Source of the DNA: Haematobia irritans
Lineage: Eukaryota > Arthropoda > Insecta > Diptera > Muscidae
Direction: 5' to 3'
Assembly (NCBI RefSeq): GCF_050003625.1
Contig: NC_134398.1
Location: 94,449,674-94,513,673, forward strand
DNA: 64,000 nt
This document shows, piece by piece, positions 49,836 through 60,887 of the stretch. The notes under the pieces are model-generated. The model had not been told where the DNA came from. It did not search any database and saw nothing but the letters and a program-made list of their open reading frames with translations. The translations under genes and the position numbers were made by a program. Position 1 is the stretch's first letter. Each line of letters opens with the position of its first letter.

Positions 49836-52800
49836 CCCAATAAACACAGGATGAGCGTTTTTCAAATGCAACAACTTTTCAGTTTGAGGGTAAATATAAT
49901 TTTCAACATAAATTCAACTTGACTTGAAATAGCTCATCTTCAAATTGTTTGCGAATTACTTCCAATTTGCCAAAATTTTGACGAAATCTTTGAAAAGGTG
50001 TTGAAGATAATATGAGAAAACTTTGACAAAACACTACCCTAAAATGCAACGAAAAAGCCATGTGGTTTTCAATACTTATTTGTGCAACGAAGTTCGTGGT
50101 CAATTGCAAGCAATTAAAAAAATGGAAAATTTTAGACAAATAACCAAATAGTTTATAAAAATAGGTAAGTGAAAATAAACGAGTATATACGGCCGTAAGT
50201 TCGGCCAGGCCGAAGCTTATGTACCCTCCATCATGGATTGCGTAGAAACTTCTTCTAAACACTGTCATCCACAATCGAATTACTTAAGTTGCGGTAACGC
50301 TTGCCGATGCCAAGGTATCTTAAAACCTCCTAACACCACCTTCTAAATTGTATGTAAGTCCAAACGTGGTATATATTAAATCAAAAAAGATCGATCCAAT
50401 ACGTATAAAATTCAGTTTGACAAAGTAGACATAACATTTTGACAAAATTTTCTACAGAAATAAAATTTTAACAAAAATTTTCTATAGAAATAAAATTTTC
50501 ACAAAATTTTCTACAGAAATAAAAATTTTGACAAAATTTTCTATAAAAATAAACTTTTGAAAAAAAAATATTGTATAGAAATAAAATCTTGGTAGATTAT
50601 TTTTGGCTCGAGTGGCAACCATGATTATGAACCGAATAAAATTTGAACAAAATTTTCTATAGATATAAAATTTTGAAAATCTTTCTCAAAATTTTGACAA
50701 AATTTTCTATAGAAATAAAATTTTGGTTCATTATTTTTGGCTCTAGTGGCAACCATGATTATGAACCGATATGGACCAATTTTTGTGTGATTGGACCAAT
50801 TTTGATATGGTTATTAGCGACCATATACTAACACCACGTTCCTAATTTGAACCGGATCGGATGAATTTTGCTTCTCCAAGAGGCTCCGGAGGTCAAATCT
50901 GGAGAACGTTTGATATGGGGGCTATATATAATTATGGACCGATGTGGACCAATTTTTACACGGTTGTTAGAGACCATATACCAATACCATGTACCAAATT
51001 TCAGCCGGATCGGATGCAATTTGCTTCTCTTTGAGGCTCCGCAAGCCAAATCTGGGGATCGTTTTATATGGGGGCTATATATAATTTAGGACCGATGTGG
51101 ACCAATTTTTGAATGATTGTTAGAGACCATATACCAACACCATGTACCAAATTTCAGCCGGATCGGATGAAATATGCTTCTCTTAGAGGCTCCACAAGCC
51201 AAATCTGGGGATCGGTTTATATGAGGGCTATATATAATTATGGACCGATGTGGACCAATTTTTGCATGATTGTTAGAGACCATATACCAACACCATATAC
51301 CAAATTTCAGCCGGATCGGATGAAATTTGCTTCTCTTTGAGGCTCCGCAAGCCAAATCTGGGGATCGGTTTATATGGGGGCTATATATAATTATGGACCG
51401 ATGTGGACCAATTTTTGCATGATTGTTAGAGACCACATACCAACACCATGTACCATATTTCAGCCGGATCGGATGAAATATGCTTCTCTTAGAGGCTCCA
51501 CAAGCCAAATCTGGGGATCGGTTTATATGGGGGCTATATATAATTATGGACCGATGTGGACCAATTTTTGCATGATTGTTAGAGACCATATACCAACACC
51601 ATATACCAAATTTCAGCCGGATCGGATGAAATATGGTTCTGTAAGAGGCTCCACAAGCCAAATCTGAGGGTCCCTTTATATGGGGGCTATACGTAAAAGT
51701 GGACCGATATGGCCCATTTTCAATACCATCCGACCTACATCGATAACAACTACTTGTGCCAAGTTTCAAGTCGATAGCTTGTTTCGTTCGGAAGTTAGCG
51801 TGATTTCAACAGACGGACGGACGGACATGCTTAGATCGACTCAGAATTTCACCACGACCCAGAATATATATACTTTATGGGGTCTTAGAGCAATATTTCG
51901 ATGTGTTACAAACGGAATGACAAAGTTAATATACCCCCATCCTATGATGGAGGGTATAAAAATGAAATAAAACTTTAAGGTAGTCACTAAATGTATATCT
52001 CTTTGCAGAAAACTAAAATTATGGATTCTACGTTCTTGAAAACATTAAAAAGCTGACCGATGAAAAAATGGTGGACAATTAACTGGAACTGCTTCAAATA
52101 GTTTATAATAATTGGTACGTCAATATGAAAAATTAAATCAACACTTTAGAGAAGTCACTAAATTTAAATCTCTTTGCAGAAAACTAAAACCTTTGGATGC
52201 TACATTCTTGTAAACATTAAGAAGCTGACCAATGAAAAATGAGTTGCTTATCGACAAGAAAAAGTTTCCAGAAGCATTACAAGTGCAACCAATTAAAATT
52301 GTTAAAAACAACAAATTGTTGAAATCAACAACTTCTGGATGAAAATGTGTATCACATCGTCAGTTTAATTCATATGCTATTATCAGTTTAAAATGGATAT
52401 TTTGTGAATTCGTTCTGCTGGAAATCAATTCTAACACGCGGTCCAGTACGTTCCTAATTTCAATTTGCCCGCATGTTAATAAATTTTAGTGCTGTTTTAT
52501 GACACCAAAAGGAAGGAAAACGAATTATCAATGCAAAAGTGTTTATTAATAATGTTTAAGATATTTAAAGTTTTGTTGTATGTTTTTTTTTTGTTCTTAT
52601 TTGTTGATATGTTTAATAAGATTAATATTTATCAATTGGTATTGTAGTGTATTATGTAGTGTAGTGTATTATTATATATTTTATTTTGATGAAAATGAAT
52701 AAATTATACAAAATTCATAGAATTTTGGCTTTGACTTTCAATTTGAAGTGGGGATATCATTCATACAAATTTAGGTTGAAAAGTATTTGCAACGATGTTA

Positions 52801-53059
52801 TTTTTGAATTTGACTCGCATCGAAAATTGTTTGACAAATTATTGAGTAGCGATGCATTTCAATTTGAGGATAACTCTTGAGATATTATTGCTAATGTGTT
52901 GAATTTCACTGTTGTGGGTAATGTCTGTTTTTTGTTGAGAACGCGATTTTCTCAACAATTTCTCAACTTGAATATTACCCTAATCCTTTGAAATTTTTTC
53001 AAAAAAAATTTGAAAAATTGTTGAAATTTAGCATTTTTCAAGCGTTTGTGTTTATTGGG
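49836..53059 (+). mobile_element. CCCAATAAACACA transposon copy interrupted by a repeat element
   Basis: Ends as in copy 1 and closely similar to it, with 2-bp duplication AC (49834-49835 and 53060-53061). About 1.78 kb of other DNA is inserted at 50180; without it the element is about 1.43 kb, the same as copy 1. Confidence 0.85.
50180..51962 (+). repeat. Fly tandem-repeat element, about 152-bp units, inserted with a 9-10 bp duplication
   Basis: The left end CGAGTATATACGGCCGTAAG with CCCTCCATCATGG and the right end CATCCTATGATGGAGGGTAT are partly complementary. Then come A/T-rich AAAATTTTCTATAGAAAT units (50400-50750) and about six 152-bp units with GACCATATACCAACACC and AGCCGGATCGGATGAAAT. 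The flank TGAAAATAAA (50170-50179) recurs as TGAAATAAA at 51963-51971. Frames across it are caused by the repeats. Confidence 0.75.
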
Positions 53060-53061
53060 AC

Positions 53062-53660
53062 AACACTCAAACTCAAGACAAGATGAACTCAACTAATATT
53101 ATCCGAATTTTTACTTAAGTTATATTTTATTTATTGTAAAATAATTTTAAAAAATCTGAATTGTTATTATTTTTTAATTAATTCAAAATAAAATGAATCA
53201 AAAATAATAAAACAAAATATTTTATTATCCACAAAGAGCTCACCATAGACTAATCAGTTAAGAGCTTACTCATAGTATGCTCATATATTATCAGCCTAAA
53301 GCTAACTCACTTTGAGCTAACTTTTGGTTAGCTGAAGCTTATTTATGCAGGTTTGAGTGAGGACTGACTCGTTCCAATGACAACACGTGTTAAAACTGAA
53401 TAGGATTTTACATGGGAAATGAGTTAGGATTTGAGTCACCTGTGACTCAGTTATGACTAACAATTTATTAACTTAAAGTCACCTCAATTTCCTACAGGGG
53501 GTGTATAGTGTTGGCCAGAACACCTTTTAAGTGTGACACCACACGAAAATTGTACATGTGTGTACCAGAACAGACACGATAAACTTTATAAGAAATTACT
53601 TCGGGCTATTCCCCATCAAGTTATATTAGCATTTGCATCAAAGAGGTATAATTTTATACA
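53062..53660. other. Unassigned AT-rich DNA
   Basis: Resembles the DNA flanking the 32497 copy (34417-34520), for example TTAAAGTCRCCTCAA and CCTACAGGGGG, so it is an older dispersed repeat. No gene seen. Confidence 0.4.
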
Positions 53661-53674
53661 CAAACTACAGTACC

Positions 53675-54105
53675 ATACTTAAAGGGGAGCTAGAATAGTC
53701 GTGAAGGGATACTCTCAATATGGAATAGATTACGAAGAAACATTTGACGTACTCTTAGAAACGTTACTTTTAAGATTGGCTTCAAGGTGAAACGTTACTC
53801 AAAGAGGAGAAGTACAAAGCTAGATTAGTCGTGAATTGGTACTCTCAACAATATTGAAGATATTACGAAGAAAGCTTGGCTAATCTACATAACATTGGCA
53901 TATATAAAGTGGATGTTGTATGTGCATTCCTTCATAGTGATTTGGAAGAACAAATATTTATTGAGGTCCGTGAAGAAAGAGGGGGAAGTTTTTCACCTTA
54001 TTTATATTCTAAATTGAACAACATTGAAAAAACATATGTCGCAGTTTATGTAGATATTTTTATACTTACAAATAAGCTCGACGCTAAAAACCAATACAAC
54101 AACTT
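53675..54105 (+). pseudogene. Degenerate Ty1/copia reverse transcriptase fragment
   Basis: Pieces in different frames recall copia RT. VVKGYSQYGIDYEETF (near 53695) and a second related block (near 53815) correspond to the ARLVAKGYSQ region. DVVCAFLHSDLEEQIFIEV (near 53910) matches the motif-A segment with the first catalytic aspartate. YVAVYVDIFILT (near 54035) is a damaged YVDD box. It is unrelated in detail to the intact copia at 24408 and much older. Confidence 0.65.
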
Positions 54106-54128
54106 TCGTACCGGTTATTGGCAGTAAG

Positions 54129-54134
54129 TTTATT
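54129..54134 (-). promoter_or_regulatory. Polyadenylation signal of ARPC1
   Basis: AATAAA on the minus strand, about 20 bp after the ARPC1 stop codon. It implies a very short 3' untranslated region. Confidence 0.55.
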
Positions 54135-54154
54135 AAGAACAATGGATTACATAA

Positions 54155-55391
54155 TTATATCATAAGGGCTTTCATATCATTATTTATGTTCTTGTTAATA
54201 TTCCAAATCACCAACTGCCCATCAATTCCAGATGTACTAACTTTGTTTGCGTCGTATTTTTCACCATCATAAAGCCGAATACATGTGATTGCGTTCTGAT
54301 GTATTGAGTCCACCAGAGTGTCTGAATTTTCCGTACGCAAGTTTCGATCAAGGGATTGGAAAATACGCATAGCTGATATACCACCAGCCTCTTTTTTCTG
54401 CGATTTGTCAAGTTTCTGCGTAAGAGTTAATTTATCACCATTCCACATATATACTAATGGTACGCAGCTATGACCTGCTACAACAATTGACGAAGTTGAC
54501 ACCCATTCACAAGCCAAAAATGGAAGAAACTCCGTTTTACATCTTACAATTACATTGGAATTATTTGCATCAGCGACACTTATACAGCTGTCGTGGCTAA
54601 CCCAGCAAACCTTGTTACCATCGCTAGAAAACCTAACGCTGTTAATCCATCCCCCACCGTATGTGTTTGAATTTCTAAACTCAGCCATTAAATTTCCAAG
54701 AGGCATACGATTTCCCCATGGGGTTGGACAAGGCTGATCTTCTATATCTTTAATATATGCCGAAAAAATTCGAACCTGTGAAAAAGCATGTAAGCAAAAT
54801 TATCTTAAGAGTAGACATGATAAATACCTTATAGTCGGTGGAACCTGCCGCCAAAAGTATATTATTTGGGTGCCAATCGAGAGACGTTATGGTCGACCTT
54901 ATTGGTTTCTTGATATGTTTCGATACCCACCAATCATTTTCCGACTCAAAGTAACAAACTGATATTAGACGTGCTCCTGAACCAACAGCAAATTTATTTT
55001 CTGCTGGTGACCATTTGACACAAGTCGCAGCCCTATTGATGCGTAGCAAAACTAAAGTTGGTTTCCACTTTCCGTCTTCAGATTGCTGCCAGACATAAGC
55101 ATTACGGTCTGCGGCACAACTAACAATTCGATTGGTATTTTCTGCCCAATCAATTCCCATTACCCGCAAATCATGTTGGTTCAGAATGTCCACTAATTTC
55201 CAATCATTATTGTCTCGTTTATAAATGTGAATTTCATTGTTATTTGGAGACAAGGCGATTTCTAAAGATAGCGAGAATGAATCATAGTAAATAATATATA
55301 GGCGTATAAGAAACTTACGAGTTCTATCTTTATTCCAAGCATGGCATGTAATAGGAGCCAATGATCCTCCAAATGTAAATACTTCGGCCAT
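54155..55391 (-). CDS. Arpc1: Actin-related protein 2/3 complex subunit 1 (ARPC1), three exons
   Basis: Exons 55391-55319, 55261-54828 and 54775-54155 (introns 57 and 52 bp, both GT-AG) give 375 residues, the normal ARPC1 length. It is the WD40 beta-propeller subunit of the ARP2/3 complex, which nucleates branched actin in the cytoplasm. Family-specific stretches are plain: [12 protein letters not shown] then [15 protein letters not shown] across intron 1, [53 protein letters not shown] and [14 protein letters not shown], then YIKDIEDQP at the start of exon 3. Seven WD-type repeats fit the length. No defect is seen. It is called Arpc1 (Sop2 in older Drosophila usage) with high confidence. Confidence 0.95.
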
Positions 55392-55409
55392 ATTCTACAA
55401 ATGGCTGCA

Positions 55410-55870
55410 CTATTTAAAATTTATAATCGCGGACTCTGGGCCGTCTACACGATTCGAACTTTTCAATAAATGAGTAATTAAACCTTTTTGCAGTGTTGCC
55501 ATAGTACCATTAAAGTTTGCGCTATTATTTACAAACTTTGTACCTAAATTGGAACGTTTTCGTTTATCGTAAAGAAATACAATAGCATCCCTGTCAACAA
55601 TTCCATGTTCGAACAATTCAATAACACAAAATTAAGCCTCCAATTTTAGCCGCCGCTGACCATTTTACGCCAGCCCCGATCGCCAATTAATTACTAATAT
55701 ATCAATTTATATCACAAAAACGTATTAATAATTATTGTAGATCTTGCCAAAATTTTGAACATATGAGTCGTCCAGAATATAAGTTTATCCCGACCAAAGA
55801 TTATAGATTTGAGGAAGATGGGAGATTGGCTTGCGTCATACCAAATGTTGCATTTACCAGATTAGTTTAA
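55410..55870. other. ARPC1 upstream region with unresolved open frames
   Basis: On the minus strand two overlapping open stretches read GAGVKWSAAAKIGGL (near 55680-55640) and, one frame away, IELFEHGIVDRDAIVFLYDKR (from about 55620). They end at 55410, only 18 bp before the ARPC1 ATG. On the plus strand ATG 55763 opens a 35-codon frame (MSRPEYKFIPTKDY...). I recognise none of them. They could be a decayed gene, an exon of a neighbour or chance. A diverged inverted relative of 55790-55850 lies at about 60910-60960. Confidence 0.3.
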
Positions 55871-56075
55871 TACATGTTTGTAATCTTTTAGTTTTTATTT
55901 TTTTAATGAAAAATGTAATTTCCTTAATGAAACAATGTTAAATTTAGACAAAAACAAAAAAATTACATTTCCCCCTTTATGGAAATTTATTTTGTGCTCT
56001 TAATTTCTTTTTATTCGCATTTTAATGCTATGTCAATACTTGTCGTATACGCGTTTGGTTCGAGTATTAAACTAA

Positions 56076-56439
56076 AGGCCGGTATGCACCTCTAGCGAAA
56101 AATTTCATTCCCATAAGAAATGCATTGCTATTTATGCTAACGAAATTTTCGGTAGCGTTCAATTTCGTAAGCTGGTACGCACCTCTAATGAAAATAACAG
56201 GGTTGTCAAAAGCATATTTTGGCAGCAAACATTTAATTTATTACAATCATTGTGTGCGTAAACGTTTTAAAAGGTCTGCAAATAATAAACAATTTATTTG
56301 CGGAATATTTGGAACATATATTAACAATTTCTAAAAGCGATTAGCTGGTTTAAAATTTGTGTACACAGCCCTGTTTTTTTGTTGTATACTTAATTAAATT
56401 TTTGCCACCGAAAATTTCGCTAGAGGTGCATACCGGCCT
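56076..56439. mobile_element. PIF/Harbinger-like MITE, copy C (364 bp)
   Basis: Opposite internal orientation to copies A and B. TAA duplicated (56073-56075 and 56440-56442). It ends 11 bp before the palindromic transposon. Confidence 0.85.
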
Positions 56440-56441
56440 TA

Positions 56442-56450
56442 ATGTGGTAA
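56442..56450 (+). repeat. 9-bp target duplication, left
   Basis: ATGTGGTAA, identical to 60888-60896, and directly adjoining the terminal repeat on both sides. Confidence 0.9.
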
Positions 56451-56587
56451 CAAGGCATATTAATTAAAGGTAAAGTCACGAGCAAACGTGTGTACCCCCC
56501 ATGATAATTATAATGTCAAACTAAAATGGCAAGGCATATTAATCCAGGTAAAGTCATGCAATCAGGTGACTAATATCGACATTCATC

Positions 56588-56886
56588 TTGTCAAAGGCTT
56601 TGTTTACGTTTAGTAGATTTGTTTACATTCTTTGTTTACATATATATTGCTTTTATTTACATTGTGTTATTAGTATGGGGTTAGTTTTACGAAACTTTTG
56701 CCTACTTGTTAGAAACTGGGGAGAAAATAAATTCAAAGTGCGCAAAATTACAATTCGGGAACAGCTCAAAGTATCACAATATGATGGAGGCATAAGGCAA
56801 ATAAATGTTGAAGAATGTATTGCGAGTGTACGAATTGAGGCATTAAGGAATGTAAGAGATGCAATAGCAATAAATCATGGGATCTC
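56588..56886 (+). pseudogene. Possible third captured coding segment, unrecognised
   Basis: From ATG 56675 an open frame reads MGLVLRNFCLLVRNWGE, then KITIREQLKVSQYDGGIRQI and [17 protein letters not shown], before meeting the Rtel1 homology. Its composition is protein-like and the mirrored arm keeps it (60829-60531). I do not know the source gene; it might be DNA next to Rtel1 captured in the same event. Confidence 0.4.
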
Positions 56887-57620
56887 TATGAAGTTCAAAG
56901 AGCTTATATGGAAAAGGTCATCATAAGTCTACGAGATGGATCAAATGGTTTTCTGGAATCCCCAATGGGTATAAAATAATGTATAACAATGTAACCACCA
57001 ATAAAACAACAACTTTCTCATAGGAACCGGTTAAACCTTATGTTCATCTTTGGAATGGCTGCAATCCCGAAAAGAGGAAATGAAGATGCAAATACAACAA
57101 ACAGCACCGCCACCAATTATTTTAAAAACAATCCTATTTAGGCGCAGCACCTGTAAATGATTGCTCGTGCAAAGCCCAAGGGTGGTAGCTGGCGTCTTCC
57201 TAAAATAATATGTATATAATGGGTACTTGAGGTACCCATTCACACCTAACGCAAGCTATGTAAGAATTAAAGCGGACATCTTACTCATTTACGAGAGCGG
57301 TGGTTTTGAGATCCAGAGATCAATTGTGTATATATCCCGAGGTATTGCGAGAACAGGGCAATTCAAATAAAACACAGATCGATTTGTCGATTGCGAGTCC
57401 AAAAAAGAACTTGTGCCTTTCATCATCGCGTGGAATCGCGCAAATATGATCTGGATTTAATGGACATTGAAGACTTGGTTAAAGTAGGTAAAAACTCAAA
57501 ATGTGTCCATATTATGGAGCCAAACAATTGATTGAAGATGCAGACAATGTATTTATGTCCTATAACTATTTATTGGACACATCTGCACGGAAAGCAAATA
57601 GAATTGAATTGAGCAATACC
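56887..57620 (+). pseudogene. Captured Rtel1 helicase fragment, left arm
   Basis: Plus-strand order matches the N-terminal helicase part of RTEL1, an XPD-family 5'-3' DNA helicase acting at telomeres and recombination intermediates. [18 protein letters not shown] and NGFLESPMG lead to an intron 56969-57023 (GT-AG, retained). Then come the rest of Walker A, TG(stop)TLCSSLEWLQ with the catalytic lysine codon changed to TAA, LTQAM(stop)[38 protein letters not shown] and, after a frameshift, [13 protein letters not shown] and [18 protein letters not shown]. This spans motif I to just before the DEAH box, including the Fe-S cluster region. Non-functional. Confidence 0.85.
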
Positions 57621-57986
57621 TCATAATATCGGAAAGATAAATAATAAATAATTTTTATGATTTTTTATAATTTTTAATGGATTCTAACGCTGGTCTGAAA
57701 CGTTTGACCTCAAATATTCTCAAAAATTCATATTTTTTTCAGATTGAATTTAACATTTTTCGACAAAATTTAAATAATTTGTACCATTTTATGAATTCTT
57801 AAACAGTTTTTAACCAATTTGAAACAAAAAATTTAACATTACCAATTAAAAATATGAATAAAACATGTTATAAAAAATTGAATGAAAAGAACTTCCTGTG
57901 TATTTAAAATGAAGAACATCATTGGGAGTACATCTTCTGGAAGTTCTTTTAAAGTTGTGCCTTTGGAAGAACTTCCAAATTTTTTG

Positions 57987-58531
57987 ATGGGTAACTCTGC
58001 ACTTCTGCCACATAGGATCAGCAATAATTTTTTTATGAAATAGCGCAATGCCTCATGCAAACGATCCATAAATTCTGTTTCTGGTGTAATACAATTGCAA
58101 CCGAATCGTTCGTGTTCTCTCACTTCACCTAGGCTCTGTGCTAATCGTTCCAAAGTTCAGCTTCCTTGGCTGAACGAAAACGTCTACTGCGCTGTTGATT
58201 CATTTTTGCACGAGGGGCCACGCCGTCAATGGCCATAAGGAATAATTTCTGCGGTTTAATTAGAAAAAACAACTTGTCAATGTCCTTCAACATATCCTCC
58301 TGTTATGTTGAGATGGATGTTTGTATCATCGGAATGGGAGCAATTGTGAATAATGCCATTCATATCCAAATAAAGATTATCAAAATCGGGAACCTAAATA
58401 GAATACACAAGAAGCTCATAATTATTTCCTCCAACTTGTTACATGTCATTCCACACTTACGCATTGTTCCCAGGCCAATTCATTGAGACAAGGACACCGT
58501 TCGCTTATGTAGCGGGAAAATTTCGGCCCAT
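57987..58531 (-). pseudogene. Captured XRN1/pacman fragment, left arm
   Basis: Mirror of 58886-59430; see that entry for the content. Same exon 1, intron and exon 2 pieces, with the same main frameshifts. Reads on the minus strand, opposite to the Rtel1 fragment in the same arm. Confidence 0.85.
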
Positions 58532-58673
58532 TTTTTGTTGTTGTTTTGTATTGATGTCTGCCTTAGGCATATATTTAAATTCAAATGACTTTGTTCTTTG
58601 TAATAAACAATTGTTGGCTGAAAACAACACTACACATACACAAAATGTCAACTTAAGTCATCTGCCATTTTAG

Positions 58674-58743
58674 CAAGGCATATTAATTAAAGGTAAAGTC
58701 ACGAGCAAACGTGTGTACCCCCCATGATAATTATAATGTCAAA
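58674..58743 (+). repeat. Spacer of the palindrome, repeat of the terminal block
   Basis: Begins CAAGGCATATTAATTAAAGG and is the same as 56451-56520. It lies in direct orientation with the left end, so the right half (58674-60887) alone has the form of a complete element with two ends. Confidence 0.9.
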
Positions 58744-58885
58744 CTAAAATGGCAGATGACTTAAGTTGACATTTTGTGTATGTGTAGTGTTGTTTTCAGC
58801 CAACAATTGTTTATTACAAAGAACAAAGTCATTTGAATTTAAATATATGCCTAAGGCAGACATCAATACAAAACAACAACAAAAA

Positions 58886-59430
58886 ATGGGCCGAAATTTT
58901 CCCGCTACATAAGCGAACGGTGTCCTTGTCTCAATGAATTGGCCTGGGAACAATGCGTAAGTGTGGAATGACATGTAACAAGTTGGAGGAAATAATTATG
59001 AGCTTCTTGTGTATTCTATTTAGGTTCCCGATTTTGATAATCTTTATTTGGATATGAATGGCATTATTCACAATTGCTCCCATTCCGATGATACAAACAT
59101 CCATCTCAACATAACAGGAGGATATGTTGAAGGACATTGACAAGTTGTTTTTTCTAATTAAACCGCAGAAATTATTCCTTATGGCCATTGACGGCGTGGC
59201 CCCTCGTGCAAAAATGAATCAACAGCGCAGTAGACGTTTTCGTTCAGCCAAGGAAGCTGAACTGTGGAACGATTAGCACAGAGCCTAGGTGAAGTGAGAG
59301 AACACGAACGATTCGGTTGCAATTGTATTACACCAGAAACAGAATTTATGGATCGTTTGCATGAGGCATTGCGCTATTTCATAAAAAAATTATTGCTGAT
59401 CCTATGTGGCAGAAGTGCAGAGTTACCCAT
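58886..59430 (+). pseudogene. Captured XRN1/pacman fragment, right arm
   Basis: Exon 1 (58886-58956) has a damaged start and then codons for CPCLNELAWEQC. An intron 58957-59023 (GTAAGT...TTTAG) is retained. Exon 2 reads VPDFDNLYLDMNGIIHNCSH, which includes the first acidic residues of the nuclease site, then [20 protein letters not shown] and [20 protein letters not shown], then GEVREHERFGCNCITPETEF and RLHEALRYFI, and after a frameshift IIADPMWQKCRV. These are hallmark XRN1 segments; the protein degrades decapped mRNA 5' to 3' in the cytoplasm. A frameshift near 59125 and a stop near 59275 make it a pseudogene. Confidence 0.88.
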
Positions 59431-59796
59431 CAAAAAATTTGGAAGTTCTTCCAAAGGCACAACTTTAAAAGAACTTCCAGAAGATGTACTCCCAATGATG
59501 TTCTTCATTTTAACTACACAGGAAGTTCTTTTCATTCAATTTTTTATAACATGTTTTATTCATATTTTTAATTGGTAATGTTAAATTTTTTGTTTCAAAT
59601 TGGTTAAAAACTGTTTAAGAATTCATAAAATGGTACAAATTATTTAAATTTTGTCGAAAAATGTTAAATTCAATCTGAAAAAATTATGAATTTTTGAGAA
59701 TATTTGAGGTCAAACGTTTCAGACCAGCGTTAGAATCCATTAAAAATTATAAAAAATCATAAAAATTATTTATTATTTATCTTTCCGATATTATGA

Positions 59797-60530
59797 GGTA
59801 TTGCTCAATTCAATTCTATTTGCTTTCCGTGCAGATGTGTCCAATAAATAGTTATAGGACATAAATACATTGTCTGCATCTTCAATCAATTGTTTGGCTC
59901 CATAATATGGACACATTTTGAGTTTTTACCTACTTTAACCAAGTCTTCAATGTCCATTAAATCCAGATCATATTTGCGCGATTCCACGCGATGATGAAAG
60001 GCACAAGTTCTTTTTTGGACTCGCAATCGACAAATCGATCTGTGTTTTATTTGAATTGCCCTGTTCTCGCAATACCTCGGGATATATACACAATTGATCT
60101 CTGGATCTCAAAACCACCGCTCTCGTAAATGAGTAAGATGTCCGCTTTAATTCTTACATAGCTTGCGTTAGGTGTGAATGGGTACCTCAAGTACCCATTA
60201 TATACATATTATTTTAGGAAGACGCCAGCTACCACCCTTGGGCTTTGCACGAGCAATCATTTACAGGTGCTCCGCCTAAATAGGATTGTTTTTAAAATAA
60301 TTGGTGGCGGTGCTGTTTGTTGTATTTGCATCTTCATTTCCTCTTTTCGGGATTGCAGCCATTCCAAAGATGAACATAAGGTTTAACCGGTTCCTATGAG
60401 AAAGTTGTTGTTTTATTGGTGGTTACATTGTTATACATTATTTTATACCCGTTGGGGATTCCAGAAAACCATTTGATCCATCTCGTAGACTTATGATGAC
60501 CTTTTCCATATAAGCTCTTTGAACTTCATA
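59797..60530 (-). pseudogene. Captured Rtel1 helicase fragment, right arm
   Basis: Mirror of 56887-57620, with the same stop in Walker A and the same retained intron; it differs by a few substitutions (for example near 60267 and 60452). The shared disabling changes show that the fragment was already decayed before the arms were duplicated. Confidence 0.85.
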
Positions 60531-60887
60531 GAGATCCCATGATTTATTGCTATTGCATCTCTTACATTCCTTAATGCCTCAATTCGTACACTCGCAATAC
60601 ATTCTTCAACATTTATTTGCCTTATGCCTCCATCATATTGTGATACTTTGAGCTGTTCCCGAATTGTAATTTTGCGCACTTTGAATTTATTTTCTCCCCA
60701 GTTTCTAACAAGTAGGCAAAAGTTTCGTAAAACTAACCCCATACTAATAACACAATGTAAATAAAAGCAATATATATGTAAACAAAGAATGTAAACAAAT
60801 CTACTAAACGTAAACAAAGCCTTTGACAAGATGAATGTCGATATTAGTCACCTGATTGCATGACTTTACCTGGATTAATATGCCTTG

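Larger units (their letters stand above)
56451..60887. mobile_element. Palindromic gene-capturing transposon (Pack-MULE-like, 4437 bp)
   Basis: Both ends read CAAGGCATATTAAT and then GGTAAAGTCA inward (about 27-bp inverted ends), with a perfect 9-bp duplication outside. Inside there is a 79-bp terminal block (56451-56529), a left arm 56530-58673, a 70-bp spacer that repeats the terminal block (58674-58743) and a right arm 58744-60887. The arms are 2144-bp reverse complements with only a few differences (for example 56965/60452, 57150/60267, 57913/59504, 58153/59264). Each arm holds fragments of Rtel1 and XRN1 with introns. No transposase is present. A 9-bp duplication is typical of Mutator-like elements; Merlin (8-9 bp) is the main alternative. 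Confidence 0.88.

Noticed and set aside
51086..51769. 227-codon frame with internal repeats (HAKIGPHRSIIIYSPH)
   Set aside because: The 152-bp DNA repeat is nearly a multiple of three, so any strand stays open; no conserved domain is present.
58443..58673. Short plus-strand frames in the arms of the transposon (MSFHTYALFPGQF and its mirror)
   Set aside because: They run antisense to the captured XRN1 exon 1.
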